A stretch of DNA of 64,000 nucleotides from NCBI GenBank assembly GCA_025642065.1, contig JAODUP010000832.1, forward strand, positions 146,001 to 210,000, in the 5' to 3' direction. The notes below the pieces were generated by a model. That model searched no databases, had not been told where the DNA came from, and worked only from the letters and a program-made list of their open reading frames with translations. The DNA comes from Paralvinella palmiformis (Eukaryota; Annelida; Polychaeta; Terebellida; Alvinellidae). A program made the translations under genes and the position numbers. This document shows positions 1 to 11,799 of this stretch, piece by piece. Every line of letters starts with the position of its first letter. Position 1 is the stretch's first letter.

Positions 1-246
1 ATGCATTTACTGGTGAGCAAATGTTCATTCACATTTGATATACTTGTCAAATGTAATTTGATTTAGAAAATATCCTTGATGTGTTTTTTCCCTTTTAGAC
101 AAACCGTTCATGATTTTAACTACATGTAAGTATTAAACTACAACATAGTTGTCTTTTCTGTTTCGTGTGAGTTGAGACACGTTCATCTCCCTGATAGAGT
201 AGCATTTCCAGAGTTCATTTTACGGGCGAAACACGTCCATCTTGCC

Positions 247-939
247 TTATTGCAGTGCAGTGTTCACTCCAGAAGTCAGATCAACGACAGGATGATACTT
301 GTAGAGCGTGTCCCTGCCGTGCGCGAGATGACAGTTCTTACAGAGATGCTTTCCACAGAAGCAGCAGTACGAGACCAGCGTCTCGTGGTGCGGCTGGTCG
401 CGTGGACAGAAGCCGCATCTGGTCGCACGTGTCTCCAGGTCGTGGAGCTTCCTTCGGAAGGTCCTCTTCTCCCGTCTGTTCATCACGGTGCGGTAGATAA
501 TCGGCTTCTCCTCGATGATAACCGGCGTCACGGTGTCGCGCTGTTTATTGAAGTCGACGCACCGTGTCAGGGAATCGTTGAGAAGGATCTCCGAGTTGTC
601 ACGCTGATAGTAGCCAGCCTGACCTTGACCTGACCCGTTTACCTTTGGCCCGTCTCGGGATTCCTGACGTACGCTGACGCTGTGGCCGTCGTAGCGGATT
701 CTCAGGGCCCTGTGCGGTTCGGGCTTCCTGGCACATTGCTGCCTGCAGGACGGACAGAACAGACACGGATGCGACTGCGGGTAACCTTTCCGCGACTTCC
801 TCACTAACGGACACCAACAGAGCTGACAGTATAGTTTGCCGGCTGCCACCAGTGAGTGGTGTGGTGATCGAGGACACGTTAGACAACGATCCATCTTCTT
901 CCTTTCGTTAGTGACCCAGTTGTCTCTAGTCTGTGCCAA
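247..939 (-). CDS. B-box zinc-finger protein (TRIM-like), intronless
   Basis: Open frame of 230 residues with no visible intron. The C-terminal part (about residues 172-222) has spaced Cys and His residues of a B-box zinc finger: CGFC, a later YCCFCGKHLCKNC, then H...YHPVVDL. That is the usual 'YC..C...LC..C....H....H..V..L' pattern of TRIM-type B-boxes. The N-terminus carries CLTCP, YCQLCWCP and CLFCPSCRQQC, which look like further zinc ligands. The middle is basic and polar. No RING, coiled coil or SPRY/NHL domain is visible, so this is not a complete TRIM protein. The start could be the first Met or the Met at residue 16, just before the first Cys pair. The base composition is clearly richer in GC than its surroundings, as expected for coding sequence. 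A role in ubiquitination or signalling would be inference. Confidence 0.72.
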   Translation of the reverse strand: MAQTRDNWVTNERKKMDRCLTCPRSPHHSLVAAGKLYCQLCWCPLVRKSRKGYPQSHPCLFCPSCRQQCARKPEPHRALRIRYDGHSVSVRQESRDGPKVNGSGQGQAGYYQRDNSEILLNDSLTRCVDFNKQRDTVTPVIIEEKPIIYRTVMNRREKRTFRRKLHDLETRATRCGFCPRDQPHHETLVSYCCFCGKHLCKNCHLAHGRDTLYKYHPVVDLTSGVNTALQ

Positions 940-1477
940 TTGTCTGTTCCAATTCTCTCGGTTACTGGTTGCTAAGTCAGATATCCATTACTGTGGCCCA
1001 TTAGAGAGCTCAGATTATCCTATTTGTCCGCTTTCCATTAGCTCAGTGGAATCCATTACGAGGCAGGACTGTAGGCACGGCTGTGTGCTAGTCCGTCTAC
1101 GTGTCTGTGTCATACGTCGAAGGGTTAGCTGTAAACATCAACGTGACACAGGTTATTGACACTGATCATACAGAGAGACAGAGAGAGAGAGAGATAGAAA
1201 GGTAGTCAGACAGGTACCAACGTACATACGTACGCGCGTACGCACACACGCACGTTCAAATACACAATGACACACACGTACAAACAAACAAACACACACA
1301 CACACACACCTTCATCTCTGTCGACCTTACTCACATACCTTTAAACAATCCTGTTTCCTAATTTGATACTGCAGTACAAATCACTAAAAGCCTCGCCTAT
1401 GCTTTTATGTTACCAATGTGCTTAATACCAATCGGTACCACGGTGACTTATCATACACAATAATACACACTACCTGG

Positions 1478-1526
<49 letters not shown>

Positions 1527-1790
1527 CCGTGATAAGATCTTCACACGGTATGTCTTTTACCTATCTGGACCACTCCAGATCAATAATATGGCCATCAGCG
1601 ACATATTTTAATGTCATTTATTTTAATTAGTCCATAGTATTGTGTCACTGAGTACCCTTTATAATGTCCTGAGGCAATTGACACGTGTTAGTGTTGTTGT
1701 GCTTTAGCGTCTTTCCCGTTGCTGTGTATGTAGCAGTACCACAATTTACTGTTATATTGATGTTATTTTACTCAGCCGCTGTTTGTTGCC

Positions 1791-1838
<48 letters not shown>

Positions 1839-3046
1839 CATACACACACACACACACACACACACACCTGTTTAATAATTGGCTAATTAAGGAACTAAGT
1901 GTTATGGTTACTGTGTAAACATTGCTCAGACAATAATGATGGCTGAGCTATGACAGTAACTCTTTTAACAAACATATCTATTGTGTGATGGATTTACGGC
2001 GATTGCGGAGGAAATCTTAGCTGGTGTGAGAGTGAGTGAATGAGTGAGTGAGTGAGTGACACCAGCCAGCTAGTCAACAAACATTAGTGAGTTAGTAAGC
2101 AGATTATCCAGTGAGTTAGTCAGTCCTGCTCTGTCCACCAAATTGTTCAAGTTTTATTCAGTATGTTAGTAATTTTGTATATCAAATAAAGGATTCTTAT
2201 GTTTTATTTACACCTTTAAATGTGGGTGAAGGGGGGGGGGGGTCAGGTTTGAAGGTAAGCTGATAAGTATACTGATATTTGATAGTATGTACACACACAT
2301 AGGACATTTTCTCACCATGAAAAATTACAGCTCTGCTTCAGTTCACCTGAGATAGGTTTAGAAATTCATTAATGATTTATGATTCTCTGTGCCAGTGCTC
2401 TAGACGCGCGCGCGCGCACGCACACCTGCTGACTATGTTTTCAATTCTGCACATTTTAAGAAAACCGTTAGTCTAGAACTGTATATTCTATTCACTATTT
2501 CCTTCTTTATAGGGACGCCGTTTAAGTGATAGAACTGGAACACAGGCATTTAAATAACTTTAGCAGAAACAATACTCTATTAAAGTATTATATGTACTCC
2601 TGACTCAGGAATAGAAATACTGTTTGGCATTTCCAGTTGTGTCATTTGATCCAGTTCGCTTGGTTGGTTTGTTTTATATATCAACTTTAGTTGTATATAT
2701 AATTTACTTTAGTGTTATGTGGGAATAGAACTATCTTTCCAAAGTCCATTTATGCCCAGTCTGTACTATGAGTATAACATTCAAGAATAGTTTTAGTCTG
2801 CTTGTCAGTAATAAGTCTAACACCGGTGTTAATGTTATTAACACTAACATATTGGTTCTCTGTGACAAATTCTCTGTGCCATTGCCTTATTCCACACTGC
2901 TAAGAAACACACACAAACGCGCACGTCACCTCAGCATGAAACGCTATAGCTCTGATTTCAGTAACACAATAAAAGGTTTAGAGATTGTATTCATGATTTG
3001 TGCTTCTCTGTGCCACTGCTTTCTCGCGCGCGGGCGCGCACGCACA

Positions 3047-3084
<38 letters not shown>

Positions 3085-3450
3085 TCTAATATTGACATTC
3101 TTTGTGGAGATCTAATTTTATAGTAAATTATTTATTTGGAACAAACCTGTGTTTTCGTTATGTTAAAATCATTGTGGGACAGTTGTGCTACTTTTTGCCG
3201 TCCTGACGTGTACATCACAGTTTTAGGAGCTCCACATATCTACTATAGTCTTCATGAGGAACAATTATATCCTTCGCTTTCTCCAGTACCATTCTTAATA
3301 TTAGTATTAATTCAAGTTTCAAGATGAATTATCAAACAACAGTGCCTGCATTTTCATGTTACCAAAGCAAAGCGGCAGCAATCCGAAACTGCTTGAATTT
3401 TGAAAAACCCGAAGTAAAGTTAATTAGCTGGATGATGGAAAACAATTCAG
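940..3450. other. Repeat-rich spacer, no gene recognised
   Basis: Holds (TA)n at about 1476-1523 and 1791-1816, (TG)n/(CA)n at 1817-1867, GAGT repeats near 2033-2058, a ten-base G run near 2230, and two similar stretches at 2390-2460 and 2860-3080 that run from 'tctctgtgcca' into CG/CA-rich tracts. Short open frames here are driven by microsatellites. Confidence 0.6.
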
Positions 3451-3650
3451 GGCGCCTCCTTGGCCTAACTGGTAGCGCGTTGGATCACAGATCACTACCA
3501 CCCGTGTTCGAATCTCGGCGTGGGCATATCTGAAGGGTGTTTCATCTTTGACTTCACTTCATTACCTTTGGAGGTCGCTCGCCCCATTTAGCCTGCCATC
3601 ACGGTGCACAAAAGTGACCGTGAAAGATCAAGTCGGTCATCATTACCGAT
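3451..3650 (+). mobile_element. tRNA-derived SINE, family A
   Basis: The head has an A box (TGGCCTAACTGGTAGCGCG) and a B box (GTTCGAATCTC), as in Pol III promoters of tRNA-derived SINEs. The body runs through 'TTTCATCTTTGACTTC' and 'GGAGGTCGCTCG' to 'GTGCACAAAAGTGACCGT'. The same body recurs more than a dozen times in the window, usually ending in a (CAT)n tail. Confidence 0.85.
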
Positions 3651-3959
3651 GGAAAATAATTCTGCAGACCAGCTTAGAGAAGCTGGTTTTGAAACGTTTT
3701 AGAGCTTAAGTCCGAGTAATAATGAATTAATCTGAAACACTGAGGGTTGAATTAACCAGGTTCTTCCTTGTAACTGTGGGTTTGACTTTTATAATTAACT
3801 TGGTGTGTGCTCCTCCATATTTTGTGGCAGATAACTACAGAGAAGGGACATAAGATTTCTGTATTGTTAAGCCAGATCGAACGGTCATTCAGACAGTTAG
3901 AAATGATCCACTTTGTCAACATGCATGTTATGAGAGACTATATAAACTTTGTCCCTTTG

Positions 3960-4030
3960 TTGTTAAGCCTCACTGACTGACTGACTGACCGACCGACCGA
4001 CCGACCGACCCTACTCACTCACTTCACTAA
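3960..4030. repeat. (ACTG/ACCG)n simple repeat
   Basis: Tandem GACT units turn into GACC units and are followed by CTCACTCACT. Nothing else is recognised between here and 5500, apart from GTT repeats at 4845-4870 and a CA-rich tract at 4933-4970. Confidence 0.7.
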
Positions 4031-5499
4031 CTCGCCAACCAGCTATTGTGATTACCCGATAATATTATCTTGTCTATTATGATTTCGATTTAAATTAAAT
4101 TAATATTTGGCTTTTTTGTTGACAGTTTCCTCGAAAAACCTATCAAGCCATACGTTTACCATATGTTTGCCATCACAAAATGGTGTTTACTTATGGAACA
4201 TGATTTTCTTCAACACTTTGGGATTTTAGATGCTAGAAACTTTGTGAATCTAAACTTATAATTGTATTTGTCTTACAGGTAGAATTTGATATGAAAGAGT
4301 AATTACTGACTTAAAAATAAATAAATTGCGCATTGGAATGCTATCTAAAAAATTATCACAAAATAATGTCTATTTTTATCAGTTTACCATGACGACCACT
4401 AATAGCTGTGGACTCATCACGGTAAACAGCTGTCTTTTGATGTAGACAATTAGCGCGATTTCACTCACCTGCTGGCCGCCAAAAAGATCTCCATTTACTC
4501 AGTCCTGTTACATATTGTCAATATAGACTCCAATTTTAATGTCAACAGAACCCCCTGGACTTTGTTCGTCTGCATCATGTTCTCTGGATTAAGGATTTCG
4601 TTGTCGACGTCCTTCAACCTGTTCCGGGTTTTTTTTTCTTCCGCGCGTGTATTAATGCGTTTAATGTTGGTGATGTCGTTTTAGGCGAGTTGTCTTCGTG
4701 TAAATGATTGCTTATATCACGGTTGTCATCCGACGTGTCCTTGGAGGGGTCCTCCCGAAACGTGATGATATCAATACGATGTCGTGTTTGTAGGTCCCCG
4801 TGCTAAGAGCCTCCGTTGAGACGATTTTTTCACACATTCGTCGTCGTTGTTGTTGTTGTTGTTGTTGTTGAGTGGTAGCTCGTTAAAATCACGTGACCAA
4901 GATATCGATGACTGTTGTAATCCCACCCCTCCACACGCGCACACACACAAACACGCACACACACACAACACTCCTGGTACACGGATAAATCAATAGGAGT
5001 GGATCGCGAACTTTATGCCAACGAAACTAGTCGCCATCCAGAGAGTGATACCGGGTATCAAGGTTCGTGTTTGGTTTAACCGACTGTGCAGCTGTCATTA
5101 TCCGGTAATATTGATCAACGTCGGAGATCTCTACCCGATGGCCAGTCGAGTGCACTCAGTTTTGATGATGTATTTAGGGTTCAAAGGGCTCGGGATAGAG
5201 CCACGCGAGTAGTGGTCCAAATCGATGACGGTAGTGCTGCCGGGAGACTACTCCCTCACTGATGGATTGCCTTAAGTAATCTGTCCGATTATCAGCCCGA
5301 TCCGGTTGTGATGGCATTTTGATAACAATGTAAATGATGGAGAATAATGCACTTGATTAACGCGATACCTTTGATATGACATGACCATCTTCACACCAAC
5401 TGGAAGAGGAATTTGAGTAGCAAACTTTTTTAAGTAATGCTGAGGCAGATTGGCTAAATTATTTCACTCATTAATACTATCCAGCTTTTTCAGTGGGGA

Positions 5500-6130
5500 A
5501 TAGAATAGACGACACCTTACAAAAAGTAGGCAGGAGCTCACCTGTGGTGGCCTGTAAAAACTCCGCCACGCCATTGCCGCGGCGTTGGTGAAGGGAGATA
5601 TGGAGGCGATGAGAGGGGGGGGGGGTATTGCGAAGAGCTGGCTGTGGGGTAGTGGTAGTCATCCTGACACTATAGTGGCCCTTATTCAATGGAAGGGGAT
5701 AGTGTGTTGGACCACAGATCACTACCATCCGTGTTCGAATCTCAGGGTGGGCATATCTGAAGGTTGTTTCATCTTTGACTTCACTTCATTACCTTTGGAG
5801 GTCGCTCGCCCCATTTAGACTGCCATCACGGTGCACAAAAGTGACCGTGAAAGATCAATCGGTCATTCATTCATCACCTTTGGAGATCGCTCGGCCCATT
5901 TAGGCTACCATGTGCACAAAAGTGGCCGTAAACCACCAATAATCACCATAATCATCACCGTTGGAAGGGGAGGGGGTGTATTAGAGCGCTCCCCTGAAAA
6001 ACTTGGGAAAATGGGATATAAGGTGCATTCTAGACCACTATTTCGCCAAAACCAAAGTAGTTGACCGATTTTCTGTGGATAAAATAGGCGACGAGTGACT
6101 GTAAAATAGACGACGTATAGCGTCGGACAT
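5500..6130 (+). mobile_element. Repeat family B, copy 1, with family A SINE inside
   Basis: Starts near 'TTACAAAAAGTAGGCAG' and ends near 'TAGACGACGTATAGCGTCGG'. Both ends match the repeat at 22375-22890, as do the internal motifs 'GGGGTAGTGGTAG' and 'CGCCAAAACCAAAGTAG'. A family A SINE body lies inside at about 5705-5965. It contains a partly duplicated segment, because 'GGAG(G/A)TCGCTCG..CCCATTTAG' occurs twice. No transposase is seen, and I cannot assign the family. Confidence 0.65.
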
Positions 6131-7265
6131 CGGCTGTTACTGGGAAAGCTGATTACCTAATGTCACGTGGTTACCAGGAAAAAATTTATATTACCTGTCA
6201 AGTGAAATATGAACACTTCGGGAATAATGTCAAAAGTATATCGCCAGCAGAGGAGTAATATTTGTTATGTTAGGGATGAGGTATTATATTTTCTAAAGAA
6301 GCAATTTCACAAATATTTATTAAATAACTGAACTTGTAACTTTAACGCAGGGTTCCCACGCATACTGGAAAACCTGGAAAATAACAAATTCATTTTCCAG
6401 ATCCTGGAAATGTCCTCGAATTTTGCAAAATTAAGAAATCTTCTGGAAAAAATATTGCCCGTGAAAAGAATCCACTTAGAACTAAAAAACCTGTGAATAA
6501 ATATTCCTGTAGAAGAGAACCCTGATTGTACAAAACAAAAATGGTGCCGCTACATAGTCTTGATATCCCATGTTAGTTAAAATTTAAATAAAAATGGGTG
6601 GACCAGACAACTAGAAGGGCTGAATAATATAAATGCCAATAATCGATCATACGTTGAATAAATATGACGTACTTTTTCGTACATATCTTGATATGTTACC
6701 TTTAAATATTGTATACTTTGTCCTGGAAAATGGCAATTTTGGTGCTTAGAAAAGTCCCATAAATGTCCTTGAAAATAATATTTCCTTGGCTGTGGGATGT
6801 GGGAGCCGTGTGATGTGCAAAAAAGTTTTAAAATATTTTGTGATTAAAAAATCGGTTGTTTCTTTGCACATTCTAGACGGTTTTACTTTATTTGTACTGA
6901 AGTAATTATTCTTGTTTGAAAGAAAATATATATACTTCATTCTTTTTATTTATGCTTCGTGTGTAGGTAGATAATACTGTGTGTCGTGTAAAAAAAAACC
7001 TGTGATTGAATTGTATGTCATGAATTAATCTAACTACTAATTTATTTTACAATTTTACTCTAGCACAGGTTCATGTAAAAAGGTATGAAAGATCAATGAA
7101 AGCTGCGATTTTATTTTTCAATGAGACCGTCGATTTCAAATGTGTGGTATACCGAAACACGGTCCTAGATGTTTAAAGCATGCTGTACCCGCTGTATGGA
7201 TCAGGAAACAAGTTCAGATTATGTAAGGTTCAAGCCTCTAGTTTATTCTATCTCCTTTTTTCCAG

Positions 7266-8724
7266 GATGTGATGGAGTTGCTGGAGAAGCGTGTGAAGTC
7301 TCGTTTCTCCCACCGGCAGCTCCACCTGTTGGCTAATCCAAGCTTCAGCGATTACATCAACTTGTTCCTGTCGTATCTCCGTCTACCGGATCACTTCAGT
7401 GGCTCCAAAACATTTGTTAAAAAGTGGAATACCAAAGTTGATGTAAGTTTTAGCTTCTAATTAGGGATCACTACTACCCGAGTCAATTCAATTCAATTAA
7501 TTTATTTCAACATTCATAATACATAATTTTAATGAAATCAAACACAGTCAGAATGTTGAAAAGGAGGATGCTTGAAGCATTGCCTATATAATGCATCGCC
7601 CCTGTACAGTGGGTACAAATCTCGATATGGGCATACCTGAAGGCTGTTTCATCTTTAATTTCGCTTCATTACCTTTGGAGGTCGCTCGGTTCATTTAGCC
7701 TACAGTGTGCACAAAAGTGGCCGTAAAACACCCATCATCATCACTAAAGCAAATTGGCTGTGTATTTGTTTGAGCGATGTCAACGTTATGACTAATTATA
7801 AATATGATGTGTCCATTATGATTATCGGTGTCCGTAATAACAGAAGTCATAATGTTCACCTTTTGATATTCTGTCATAGAGTTTGAAGTCGGAGCCAGCC
7901 ATTGTGGATATTCTCAAGAGACAGTATGCACTGAATAAGGATGTTCGTCAAATACAGACACTGATGGTAAGTAGTATGGCTTGTTGGTTACCACAGATGT
8001 GGCAACGTGTTTAGCTTATTTGTTTACAAATGGTTTGATATCACTGAACATACAATAAGAAAGGTTCTTTTTAAATTAAAAGTGCCTGTATTCATATAAG
8101 CTAGCTCTCACCCTCTCTCCTTCAGTCAGACAGATAGTCCCCCTGATTCTCTGAATATATCGTTTTAGTATCATTAGACAGCGTATCCATTTTAAGATTC
8201 TGTTAATAACTTATAAATCTATTAATGATATGGCGCCAGAATACCTGTGTGAACTGGTTTCCATTAGAAAGTCATCCTGAAAACTCAGGTCATCCAGTCA
8301 GATACTATTGCAGGTGCCAGTGTCTCGGCTCAAGTCATATGGTGATTGTGCATTTAGTGTTGCAGCCCCCACTTTGTGGAATAAGTTGCCGGCAAATATT
8401 AGAAATTCATCGTCTCTTGGAAATTTTAAGTCTCTTCTAAAAACACACCTATTTAAGGTCGCTTTCACAGATAAATAATTATTATCTTTTAAATCATTAC
8501 AGGGTTTTTACAGACATTATTTGGGGTATTATTATATTACATATTATTTGTACAGCGCCTTTGAATGGCTCCTGCTAGTAAGGGTGCTTTATTAAATATA
8601 CATTATTATTATTATTAAATATAGATATCAAACAGAGTTCTCATGTTTTATTTATACTTTAATATGTTTATTTTGGAGATAAGTATATTATCATCTGGTA
8701 GGATGTATATGCACATGCGTGCAT

Positions 8725-8762
<38 letters not shown>

Positions 8763-9615
8763 AGAGAAAGAGAGCTTTTCTTCTGTGTAAATTTATATTA
8801 CAAATAAGAAACAGTACATTCCAGTCTGAGTGGTAGTTCTAGTAAAGAATGTTAGTCTCTACCTTTTCCCTCCCCCCTCCCTCTCTCTGTGTGTATGTGT
8901 GTGTGTGTGTTACTATGCCAGTTTTCTTAGCATCGATCTGTTGTTATCAGTAATATTTCACCGAGTTGAAAGAAATATTAAAGGCTAAGTTTTTGTTCAT
9001 CAACTTGCCAGTACTCCTATGCCACCTTATTTAGGAGGGCACTGTAGTGCAAATGTCTGAGTCTCAGTTTGAATTGAAATGAAGTTATCTGTGTTTGTAG
9101 CCTGTTTATCTGGGATGTTACTTGTCTGATCACATATCTCAGGTATAAGTGGTACTGAAGCTAATTAAACCACTCACTCACTGAATACGTTAATTTGATA
9201 GATTATTAAATTAATTTTATAGTAATAATATTAATAATAATAATGGCTTGGAGACAGTTGTTTAATATTGTGACTTGCCACTGCAACGAGTAAGACAAAG
9301 ATAGTCAAAAAAATTAATTCCTTTGCCTAGATTTAATTTTTAATAACATGATTTATTGATTAATTTTGCATTATACCTGGACTATGAGTTTGCCTGACCC
9401 CTGTACTTGTTGCACCACTGAGCTCGATTCCTTTCGAGGATATTGGTGCTATAGTAATTTGTATTGATTATTATTATTAAGCGAGGTTGTCACAATATAG
9501 TACCTGTAGTGTATATCTAATTTTCATGTTCCAGTTTTCTGCATGAAACATTAGAAAAATATCAGCTACTGTTAGGTGAACTATTATCATTTATTAGTTC
9601 AGTTTACATATAAAA

Positions 9616-9660
<45 letters not shown>

Positions 9661-11751
9661 ATATATATATTTTTGACATATATAAATCACTGTAGATATT
9701 ACTTAAATTTATATTTTATAAACTTATGTCATATATTATGTTATATTTACAACACAGATGCTGCCTGTGTGTAGAGTAACTGCAGAACGTCCATATCTGG
9801 AAGCGAAAGACTTTGTAGATTCTTACAGGATTCACCATGTTGACTCCAAGTCCAATATGCTGCATGGTAAACATTGGTTTATAGTCGTATATGTTTATTG
9901 GAAATGTTTGCCCATTTGGAACATATTGTAATTTGTCGCTGACACATGATCGTTCTACTATTCCACAGTTTTTAGAAAGTAGTCTTAATGTGATATATGT
10001 AATAGAATATTTTCCCGCTTTTACTGGTTCAAGTTCTATATTTGAATGATTTGATGATCTTCTGCATTACCACGCTATTAGGAATAGATATTCTATAGCT
10101 GTGCCTGTTGTTCAGTAGATTTTCCAAAGTTGGCTATTCGTTCAAATTATTTAAATCAAATAAAGTCTATAAGAGTTAGTAATTTGACGTATATACATGA
10201 TGTGTTAATAATAAATACTGAAGATTGGAAATATAGAGACGATGTAGCCAAGATTGTCTTCAAAATGATCCCTTAATGAACGGATGGAATTATAACATGT
10301 TTTGGCTCACATAACATGAACATATTTTATACATACATACACCGGTTTATAGATATCATAAATAGACTAATTTAAATAAGTGGGTTTCAAGAACCTTACA
10401 TTTAATCACTATTATCTCATTATGATCAAGCGAATAAGAGTCATGAATCTCACTGATATATAGTTTTGGTTGAAGTGCAGCTGAAATAGAACCTGCGTAA
10501 TATGTTCCCTTTTGTAACTGTGTGTTATCAGATGTGTAGGACAAGCTCTGCACTCGCTGTAGATGGCTTGTGAGGGAGAAAGAGAAAAAGGGATGTTCTA
10601 TAACAATGCATTGTCTACTTGGAATATAAACTATGCTCACAGTATGTATTCCAAGTAGGTACTCGGAGTACCTACTCATGGTAAAAAGTCAAGAATTGAC
10701 AAAATGGAATTGAGTGGAATTGGAATTGACAAAATGAAATTGACCCTATGTTAGACAATTAATGGTCTTAAATGTTGATATTTCATCCTAGAAACTAAAC
10801 AATATATATATATATGCCAAAACTACTTGTTTCATATGTTTTGTTCTCTTTAAAAAATCAGACTTTAAATAATTTTCAGCAATTCTTGAACTCTAATGTT
10901 TATGAATGGTATATGAGGTTCCTGGAATGTTTTTCAACAATTCTTGAACTAGGTTCATGAACACTTTATGAATGGTTCATGAACATTTCCAGATTCATGA
11001 AATATTCTTCAACCATTCATGAACTTGTATGGTGAACTGTTCATGAACTATGTTTCATGAACCAGTCATGTGAACATTTCATGAGTAGTTCATGAATAGT
11101 TCAAGAATGTTCATGAATAGTTCATCAAGTCATGAATTTCATTTCATCGGGGTAGTCCAATAGAGAAATTATAATGTCTTGGACCAAAGCCTTGTGGCTC
11201 TCATCATTTTAAGTATTTAGGTATTAAATCCTATGTTTTTTATTTGATAATAACAGATCTTATGTGTGGAATTCAGAGAATTATATAGCATTATCTAATA
11301 TATTTGAAAGGCATTCACAACATTCTATTCCAATAAGATTTGTTTATATCTTTTTTAGGTGGGCTTAGTACACTTTTTATATGTCCTTTATACACTTAAT
11401 CCATCAGTTTGGTTTTCTGATGATCTTTCTCGCTATCTCTCACTCCTCTGTTTCTTCCCTCTTTGTGAGTCTCCTGTCCGTCTCTTGACGACCCATTTTA
11501 TCTTGTCCTGTACTGATGTTGTTGTTTGTTTTACAGTAAAAGCTATATCCTGTATAACCAATTATAACGTCTGTGTATACGTTTAGGTTTGTCGGTGTTA
11601 GAGTTGTGTCTGGTTATAGCCATGAAACATCTGATGGACACTTACAGTGGAGAACCATTTACATTTGAGATGGTTTATAGTGGTAAGAATATGTTATGGA
11701 ATGAGCTGATTTGTGTTTATTTATATCTGTAGCTTTTCATATGGAGATGTG

Positions 11752-11799
<48 letters not shown>

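Noticed and set aside
98..124. 27-base plus-strand segment with good acceptor and donor (ACAAACCG...ACTACAT)
   Set aside because: Length is intriguing, but the encoded residues match neither ORC4 nor anything else I know, and no partner exon could be confirmed. Positions 1-12 followed by GTGAGC may be another exon end.
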